A stretch of 5,068 nt of DNA. Origin: Bacteroidota bacterium. Lineage in GTDB: Bacteria; Bacteroidota; Ignavibacteria; Ignavibacteriales; Ignavibacteriaceae. The stretch covers positions 1 to 5,068 of the forward strand of contig JAJYOQ010000329.1 of assembly GCA_021796135.1 (NCBI GenBank), given 5' to 3'. The notes below the pieces were generated by a model. The model was not told the origin of the DNA and searched no databases. It worked only from the letters and a program-made list of their open reading frames with translations. Each line of letters begins with the position of its first letter. The first letter of the stretch is position 1. A program made the translations under genes and the position numbers. Below, piece by piece: positions 1 to 5,068 of this stretch.

Positions 1-741
1 TTTTGTCTCTATTGAGAGATTGATAATTGAGTTCAAAGTATTCATCAACCTACTGCTGCTTTTACTGATTAACATTCCTAATTCTTTTGTTGTATCAAGG
101 TTTTTTTCTGTTTGAATTAATTCCGAAAAACCAAGTATTCCAACCATTGGTGTTCTTAATTCATGGCTCATATTTGCCAGGAAATTTGATTTTAGGCGAT
201 TCATCTCTTCTGCCTTATCTTTGGCAATAATTAATTCTTCAACAGTTTTTTTATGAGCTGCTATCTCCTTTTCCAAATCAATATTTTTCTTTTCTAATTT
301 TGCAACGAGCCTCTCATTATAAAGTTTAAGAATTTCCTCTTCCTTTTGCTCTTCATGAATAATTGGTGCTTCGCTGAATTTGTTATATGCATCATTGATA
401 ATTTGAAGGAGAATTTCAGGGTCCTGTGGCTTACGTATGAATTGCTGTGCACCCACCGATTTGGAAAATTCCTCATCTTTGCTGTCAATATAAGTTGCAG
501 TATAAAAAATAAAGCATATTTTTCGCAATTCTTCATCTTTTCTGCATTCCCTGCAAAGTTGAAAACCATCCATCACAGGCATGAGTATGTCGGATATTAT
601 TAAATCATATTTATTTGCTTTTAATTTTTCAAGGGCTATTTTACCGTTGATTGCAGTATCAACATTATTATTTTGACTTCTAAGAATAATTTCTAACATC
701 TCAAGATTATCCGAATTATCATCTACTATCATAATTTTCAT
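1..741 (-). CDS. Receiver-histidine kinase hybrid, REC first (3'-partial, runs off left edge)
   Basis: The first 247 residues of a soluble signalling protein; no stop is reached before the window edge. Residues about 1-122 form a receiver domain with D7-D8 (MIVDDNSDN), phospho-acceptor D51 in IISDILMPVMDGF, T81 in FIFYTA and K104-P105 in FIRKPQDP. Residues about 128-180 are strongly charged and probably coiled coil (EEQKEEEILKLYNERL onward). HisKA follows, with H193 in NFLANMSHELRTPMVGIL. The ATP-binding domain should lie beyond the edge. No signal peptide or membrane helix is seen, so it should be cytoplasmic. The order REC-coiled coil-HisKA suggests a kinase controlled by phosphorylation of its own receiver, possibly by the YfiR-kinase in the same operon. 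The ATG at 741 is preferred because GGGAGAG sits just upstream; an in-frame ATG at 756 would add five residues (MGENN). The HisKA helix after the H box ends NLSIETK instead of the more usual DLSKIEAGK-like ending. Confidence 0.92.
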   Translation of the reverse strand, partial: MKIMIVDDNSDNLEMLEIILRSQNNNVDTAINGKIALEKLKANKYDLIISDILMPVMDGFQLCRECRKDEELRKICFIFYTATYIDSKDEEFSKSVGAQQFIRKPQDPEILLQIINDAYNKFSEAPIIHEEQKEEEILKLYNERLVAKLEKKNIDLEKEIAAHKKTVEELIIAKDKAEEMNRLKSNFLANMSHELRTPMVGILGFSELIQTEKNLDTTKELGMLISKSSSRLMNTLNSIINLSIETK

Positions 742-747
742 ATTATT

Positions 748-754
748 CTCTCCC
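748..754 (-). promoter_or_regulatory. Shine-Dalgarno of the receiver-kinase gene
   Basis: The minus strand reads GGGAGAG here, followed by six bases (AATAAT) and the ATG at 741, which is good spacing for a ribosome binding site. It overlaps the alternative in-frame ATG at 756, which has no comparable purine run in front of it. It is the only clear Shine-Dalgarno in the window; the other two visible starts have weak or no matches. Confidence 0.6.
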
Positions 755-777
755 ATGTTTCTTCACTGATTGTTTAT

Positions 778-1137
778 TTAAAGATACTTGTTGATTTTAT
801 CCATTATTGTTTCCGGTTCTATTGGTTTTTCAATGTAATCATTGAAACCTACGTCCATTGCCTTTTGTTTGTCTCCAGTCATGGCATAAGATGAAACTGC
901 CATAATTGGTATTGAAGAACCTATTTCTGATTGTCTGATTCTTTTTGTTACTTCCAAACCATTTATATCAGGTAATTGTATATCCATTAAAATTAAATCA
1001 GGCTTTTCCCTGATTGCAGTTTCCATGCCATCCTGACCTGTGGTTGCCATAATGACATTAATATTATTTGCTTCCAATATGAATTTGATTAAATACATAT
1101 TGTCTTCATTGTCTTCGATTACAAGTACACGTTTCAT
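778..1137 (-). CDS. Single-domain response regulator, DivK/CheY-like
   Basis: A 119-residue protein consisting of one receiver domain and nothing else, so it has no DNA-binding or enzymatic output of its own. The motifs are complete: acidic pair E8-D9 in VLVIEDNEDN, phospho-acceptor D52 in LILMDIQLPDINGLE, the conserved hydroxyl residue S82 in PIMAVSSYAM, and K104-P105 in YIEKPIEP. This pattern is typical of DivK-type receivers that relay phosphate or act by protein contact. It starts 9 nt after the stop of the YfiR-kinase, in the same reading frame, and is probably translated by coupling to it; the upstream sequence holds only a weak GAG. The upstream kinase is its most likely phosphate donor, but the downstream receiver-kinase could also be a partner. 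Its final target is not visible. Confidence 0.95.
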   Translation of the reverse strand: MKRVLVIEDNEDNMYLIKFILEANNINVIMATTGQDGMETAIREKPDLILMDIQLPDINGLEVTKRIRQSEIGSSIPIMAVSSYAMTGDKQKAMDVGFNDYIEKPIEPETIMDKINKYL

Positions 1138-1146
1138 AATATTACT

Positions 1147-2970
1147 CTAATTGTTCTTAATCGGCATTTCAATATAAAATTCACTGCCTTTTCCCAGCTC
1201 ACTCTTAACAAATATATCCCCTCCAAGCAATTTCATTAATTTTCTGCATAAATACAGTCCTAAACCTGTCCCGCTTGTCTTTTTTGTCAGGGTAGTATCA
1301 ATTTGCTGAAATGGCTGAAAAAGCCTCTGCATATCTTCTTCAGATATGCCTATACCGGTATCTTTCACTGACACCCTGAAATTTTTATCTGATAATTTCT
1401 CTGCCTTAATATCAATCTTTCCAGTTTCAGAATAGTTGACTGCATTAGTTACAAGGTTTATTATAACTTGCTTTATCCTTCTAACATCTGATGATATTAT
1501 TAAATCATCTTTAACTGAAGCAGTCAGCTCAAGGTTTTTTTCAACAGCTTTCGGATAAATTATCTCGACAATCTGATTAATCAAATCCCTCAAATTGAAA
1601 TCCTCAATCTGCAATTCTACTTTATCAGCTTCTATTTTTGATATGTCGAGAATATCATTAATTAAACTCAATAAGTGTTTAGAATTATTCTTTATCTTGT
1701 TCAGTTGTTTTATTTGTTCATCATTCAACTGACCGGTCATACCCATGAGGAGAATACCTGTATAGCCGATAATCGAATTAAGCGGTGTTCGTAGTTCATG
1801 ACTCATACTTGCCAGGAAAATTGATTTGTACTGGTCTGCACTTTTCAGTTGTTCGTTTAATTTTTCGACTTCATTTAATTTTCTGCCTATTTCCCTTTTC
1901 TGACTTGCCAGAATTTGACTTTTTTGTTTATTTTTTCTGTAGCCAATATAAATTGCAATTACAAGAGATACTATCAAAATACCGACTATGATGGATAAAT
2001 ATAATAATTGTTTCTGTTTTACAATGGTCTCCGATTGGGAGCCCAGAATTAGGTTTTTACCCTTTATTTCTTTATTCAGCTCTTCAATTTGCTTTTGTCT
2101 ATTCTTCAAAATCTGCTCATGACATTCTAATTCATCCTGTTCCTTTTTTAATTCATTTAATTTGTCTTTAAGAATTTGATTCTTATTGTCAATAGCTTTC
2201 TGTTGAGAAACTAAGATACCTCTTTGAGATTTTATTAAATCCTCATCATTTTTAATTTTGTTTAGCTGCTCTTCTAATAAAATCTTCTGTCTTGAAATTG
2301 CTGTCTGTTGTTCATTTATGAGATTAATTGATGACTGGATATTTGTTTGAAGGTTTTTGAGGGAATCGCTTATTTTATCAATATTTTTTTGCATGGTCCT
2401 CAAATTATACTGGGATTTGCGATATAAACTTGCAACATCTATCTCAGTACCTCCAATAAGAAGTAACTCAGAGTCAAAACTCAAATTTTGATTTATAATA
2501 TTTGCCTTATTAATTTCAAAAGAAAGTTGGTTTTTATTCTTTTCATAAAGATTGATCATTATAAACCTTTTATCTTCACAACCGTCACTTACAAGAAGAA
2601 TATTTTTCCCTTCAATTTTGTCATAAAGTTCTATTATATTTTTACATTGATTATTTGGCAGATAAATAAGATTAATATTATCAATATCCTTCAAATAAGG
2701 AGAAGAAATAATTTTAATCGGTTTGTCTCTAAGCTTTTTGGTTTTTGAAAGATTATTTAATTCCTTTGACACATCATCGGCATCACCGATTACTAGGAAT
2801 TTAAACACATTAATTGAATTTTCATCCTGCCAATGGATATTTTTAGCGAAATTATAAATATATGCAGCAACTGCTTCTTGTCTTTCTAACTTTTGTGATT
2901 TAGCTACAGACAAAAGTTGAAATAAAATTAATACTATAACAGTTAAATGAGTATATTTTTTCATAATCAT
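1147..2970 (-). CDS. Membrane histidine kinase with N-terminal periplasmic YfiR/HmsC-like domain
   Basis: A 607-residue sensor kinase. Residues 1-25 form a signal peptide or N-terminal anchor (core LTVIVLILFQLLSVA). Residues about 30-183 match the YfiR/DUF4154 pattern: AAYIYNFAKNIHW (35-47), FKFLVIGD (56-63), LIYL (101-104), GKNILLVSD (121-129), FIMINL (136-141), LSFEINKANI (149-158) and LLLIGG (169-174). Residues about 185-318 are a long Q/K/N/E-rich coiled coil, followed by a transmembrane helix near 322-344. The cytoplasmic HisKA begins near 381 with phospho-acceptor H391 in SMSHELRTPLNS. The HATPase carries its N box (INLVTNAVN, key N509), G1 box DTGIGI (537-542), F box FQPF (551-554) and G2 box GTGLGL (567-572). 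All catalytic boxes look intact, and there is no C-terminal receiver; a separate receiver gene follows 9 nt downstream. YfiR normally represses a diguanylate cyclase in the inner membrane; here it presumably gates a kinase. The start could be the ATG at 2970 or the one at 2964 (MKKYTH); neither has a clear Shine-Dalgarno. Confidence 0.93.
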   Translation of the reverse strand: MIMKKYTHLTVIVLILFQLLSVAKSQKLERQEAVAAYIYNFAKNIHWQDENSINVFKFLVIGDADDVSKELNNLSKTKKLRDKPIKIISSPYLKDIDNINLIYLPNNQCKNIIELYDKIEGKNILLVSDGCEDKRFIMINLYEKNKNQLSFEINKANIINQNLSFDSELLLIGGTEIDVASLYRKSQYNLRTMQKNIDKISDSLKNLQTNIQSSINLINEQQTAISRQKILLEEQLNKIKNDEDLIKSQRGILVSQQKAIDNKNQILKDKLNELKKEQDELECHEQILKNRQKQIEELNKEIKGKNLILGSQSETIVKQKQLLYLSIIVGILIVSLVIAIYIGYRKNKQKSQILASQKREIGRKLNEVEKLNEQLKSADQYKSIFLASMSHELRTPLNSIIGYTGILLMGMTGQLNDEQIKQLNKIKNNSKHLLSLINDILDISKIEADKVELQIEDFNLRDLINQIVEIIYPKAVEKNLELTASVKDDLIISSDVRRIKQVIINLVTNAVNYSETGKIDIKAEKLSDKNFRVSVKDTGIGISEEDMQRLFQPFQQIDTTLTKKTSGTGLGLYLCRKLMKLLGGDIFVKSELGKGSEFYIEMPIKNN

Positions 2971-2988
2971 AGACTATTTTTTATTATA

Positions 2989-5068
2989 TTAAAAAGATAA
3001 TCCTAATCCGGCTGTCATACTGAAACCAGGGTCCCTGAACTGCCAGGGCATATTGAATTTATTATTTGTAATGTTATAAAATTTTAATGTTAATGATAAT
3101 TTATATTTATCAATAATAGCAATGTTTTTATTTAGAAGTAAGTTCAATAATTCTTTTGTAAGAAAAGAATTGCGACTTTGTTTTGAATTATTGTCAAAGA
3201 TGCGGCTTGCGTAATGTAAAGTCGGTATAATCTCAATGTCAAAGGGCAATCTGTACTGACATCCTAAATTGAAAACAAATGCCGGGACAAATGGAACTTC
3301 AACTCCGTTTTGGTCCGGATTATTCGGATCAATTATTTCAGACTTAGTAACTGTTGTATTGATAAACCAGTCAATGTTATCTGTTATTATTTGTTTAATT
3401 CCTAATTCAATGCCATAAGCCTTTGTTTTACCTTCAGCATTTACCGATATTGTCTGTGAGGGAATTTGCCTGATTACATTATCAATAATAGCATCTGAAA
3501 TTGTGCTGAAAAAGGCCCGAATGGACAAAGAAATATCAAGCGGCAATTCACCATCAATTCCAAAATCAAAACTCAATCCGCTTTCCGGTTTTAAATTAGG
3601 ATTGGGTAATTGGCCATTATTTACAGTATCATTTGCATGAATAGTACCACCTATTGATTTAAGTGCTGGTGACATAAAACTATTACCGGCATTGCTGAAA
3701 ATAGTCCAATTTTCAATAAATCTGAATTTAGCACCCATACTATATAAAAACACATTCCATGCTTGATTTTCAGTTCCCGGAGACTGTCCGCTTAATTTAT
3801 TTATGTCATATCCAATATGATTAAATCTACCACTGCCTCTAAGAGTAAATTTGTCTAACTGCAATTCTTCCTGTAAATAAGCTCCAATTTGTGAAGCTGA
3901 TGCATCATTCATTATCCCGTTGTTGTTATTAACAGGTTGTGCAGTTGTTTGATAAGCGGCATTTTGAAAATCAACTCCCATGGTAAGATTACTGTTATTA
4001 AAGTGTAAATAAGAAATCGAAACATCGGCAGGTATTATAAATTGTTTTACTCCATCAATTTCTTTAAGTGATATATCATTAACTGTGCTGGAATAATTAT
4101 CTTCCTGCCATCTACGGTTGTACACTCTTATTCCCGATTTTGCAGTAATTTTTATTGTATTTGCTATTTGCCCTGAGTACGAAAAGTTGATTAGGCTATA
4201 CCTGTTGTTAAATTGTCTGTTTATGCGGCCAACATCTCCGGAATGAAAAGTTTGATTCCCAAATATTGTAATTTCATGCTTCTTTGATTCATCCAGATAT
4301 ATCGAGCCTTTTATAAAACATTTTACTTTTTGGTATTCAGGATTTTTCAACATATTCAGCCAAGAATTTTCGGAACCATAATTAATATAATCCGATTTTT
4401 CATAATTTACACCGGTAATAATGCTTAAACCTCCAATATTATTTTCATGATAAGCATTAACATTGTAGGTATTATATGAACCGTAATTAAATTCAATTGT
4501 TGTAAATGGCTTATTAATGTCATCTTTTAATATAAGGTTTATTGTTCCTGCTAACGGGCTTTGGTTCCCTGCAAAATCCTGAGATAAATAGTTCGGATAA
4601 AGTATTGATGCCGGCCCTCTTTGAATTTCTATCCTCTGAATTGCCATTTTATTTATACTCATAGGGTCAATGAAACCATCCATAACAAGCCCATTTATCA
4701 TATAGGTACAATATTTGGGACCAATTCCACCATAAGCACCCCAATTAGCATCGTTACGTGATAATACCATAACAGATGCTCCCGGTAAATACCTGATTAG
4801 TTCTGCAAGATTTCTGTTGCTGGATATTGAATTATTTATTTGCCTGTCTGTAATAACATCTACTTTTTGTGTAATTTTAGTTGTGAATTGTGGGGTTTTA
4901 GATGATGTTATTACAACTTTTCCCAACTCTTCCAAACTTAGTTCATATAGGTCTAAATTGACTTTTTTCTCTTTTACATCTTTGTTGTTTTGAGCTGACG
5001 AATTAATAAAAAAAATAAATATGAAAGTCAGACTTAAGGTAATTATGAGTATAAATAAAATGGCAATT
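2989..5068 (-). CDS. TonB-dependent outer-membrane receptor (5'-partial, start outside window)
   Basis: An outer-membrane beta-barrel that would take up a ligand using TonB/ExbBD energy; the substrate cannot be told. The open frame has no stop up to the right edge (first full codon at 5067) and gives 692 visible residues, numbered here from that codon. Residues 1-25 are a hydrophobic signal peptide ending SSA before Q26. A linker with YELSLEELGKVVITSSK (41-57) resembles the segment, with a possible TonB box, that precedes many plug domains. The plug spans about 50-184, with LAELIRYLPGASV (87-99), RIEIQRGPASILYP (145-158) and GTINLILK (174-181). The barrel fills the rest, with NPNLKPES near 489-496, and ends in LSF, the usual C-terminal aromatic of outer-membrane barrels. 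There is no carboxypeptidase-like N-terminal extension, so it is not SusC-like, and no visible STN signalling domain. No ATG occurs in frame in the window; the TTG at 4935 is internal, because starting there would discard the signal peptide. It is the first visible gene, 18 nt before the YfiR-kinase. Confidence 0.93.
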   Translation of the reverse strand, partial: IAILFILIITLSLTFIFIFFINSSAQNNKDVKEKKVNLDLYELSLEELGKVVITSSKTPQFTTKITQKVDVITDRQINNSISSNRNLAELIRYLPGASVMVLSRNDANWGAYGGIGPKYCTYMINGLVMDGFIDPMSINKMAIQRIEIQRGPASILYPNYLSQDFAGNQSPLAGTINLILKDDINKPFTTIEFNYGSYNTYNVNAYHENNIGGLSIITGVNYEKSDYINYGSENSWLNMLKNPEYQKVKCFIKGSIYLDESKKHEITIFGNQTFHSGDVGRINRQFNNRYSLINFSYSGQIANTIKITAKSGIRVYNRRWQEDNYSSTVNDISLKEIDGVKQFIIPADVSISYLHFNNSNLTMGVDFQNAAYQTTAQPVNNNNGIMNDASASQIGAYLQEELQLDKFTLRGSGRFNHIGYDINKLSGQSPGTENQAWNVFLYSMGAKFRFIENWTIFSNAGNSFMSPALKSIGGTIHANDTVNNGQLPNPNLKPESGLSFDFGIDGELPLDISLSIRAFFSTISDAIIDNVIRQIPSQTISVNAEGKTKAYGIELGIKQIITDNIDWFINTTVTKSEIIDPNNPDQNGVEVPFVPAFVFNLGCQYRLPFDIEIIPTLHYASRIFDNNSKQSRNSFLTKELLNLLLNKNIAIIDKYKLSLTLKFYNITNNKFNMPWQFRDPGFSMTAGLGLSF
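4993..5067 (-). other. Signal peptide (visible part) of the TonB-dependent receptor
   Basis: In the receptor frame this stretch encodes 25 residues dominated by I, L and F (LFILIITLSLTFIFIFF is its core), followed by INSSA and then Q. This matches the hydrophobic core and A-X-A-like cleavage site of a Sec signal peptide, with cleavage predicted after the alanine encoded at 4995-4993. The positively charged n-region and start codon are missing and should lie a few codons beyond the right edge. This is the main reason to extend the gene upstream of the TTG at 4935. Confidence 0.8.

Noticed and set aside
140..193. Near-repeat of this stretch at about 1774-1830
   Set aside because: Both encode the HisKA H box (FLANMSHELRTP and FLASMSHELRTP). 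The likeness is explained by family conservation and is not a DNA repeat or recombination site.
294..603. Open frames on both strands (294-569 minus, 346-603 plus) overlapping the receiver-kinase gene
   Set aside because: Their translations show no family motif, while the overlapping frame encodes a clear receiver and coiled coil with intact catalytic residues. They are shadows of the 741-1 gene.
742..777. Possible terminator or promoter in the 36-nt gap before the receiver-kinase
   Set aside because: No GC-rich inverted repeat followed by a T run is present, and the gap is mostly taken up by the ribosome binding site, so nothing beyond that is supported.
1785..1991. Plus-strand open frame of 68 codons
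   Set aside because: It lies antisense to the HisKA and membrane-helix part of the YfiR-kinase and has no recognisable features of its own.
2488..2748. Plus-strand open frame of 86 codons
   Set aside because: It is antisense to the well-supported YfiR-like domain, and its F/I/N/K-rich translation is what AT-rich antisense sequence yields.
2971..2988. TATAAT on the minus strand between receptor and kinase, resembling a -10 box
   Set aside because: The gap is only 18 nt, the sequence is AT-rich so such a hexamer is expected by chance, no -35 partner was identified, and Bacteroidota-type promoters use a different consensus.

Overview
The window is AT-rich (roughly a third G+C by eye) and fully occupied by four genes on the minus strand, so transcription runs from the right edge to the left. 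An outer-membrane TonB-dependent receptor shows a Gram-negative cell. The asparagine/lysine/isoleucine-rich proteins and weak ribosome binding sites at two of the three visible starts fit Bacteroidota or a related FCB-group lineage. No taxonomic marker gene is present, so this placement is inference.

Layout in transcription order: (1) 5068-2989, a TonB-dependent outer-membrane receptor whose start codon lies just beyond the right edge, although most of its signal peptide is visible; (2) 2970-1147, a membrane histidine kinase with a signal peptide, a periplasmic YfiR/HmsC-like domain, a long periplasmic coiled coil, one transmembrane helix, and HisKA plus HATPase domains; (3) 1137-778, a single-domain DivK/CheY-like response regulator; (4) 741-1, the N-terminal part of a soluble receiver-histidine kinase protein (REC, coiled coil, HisKA) that runs off the left edge. 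Gaps are 18, 9 and 36 nt, no terminator-like hairpin was seen, and all four genes lie in one reading frame, so the set looks like one operon. No intergenic stretch is long enough to hold another gene.

The likely joint role is a trans-envelope phosphorelay. The receptor handles or senses an external ligand at the outer membrane, the YfiR-type domain reads a periplasmic signal, the coiled coil and membrane helix pass it to the kinase core, and phosphate goes to the stand-alone receiver and/or the receiver of the second kinase. YfiR is known as the periplasmic repressor of the diguanylate cyclase YfiN in Pseudomonas; here the same type of domain is fused to a histidine kinase. The ligand, the final output and the direction of phosphate flow cannot be read from the sequence. 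No DNA-binding output domain and no HPt domain is visible in the window.
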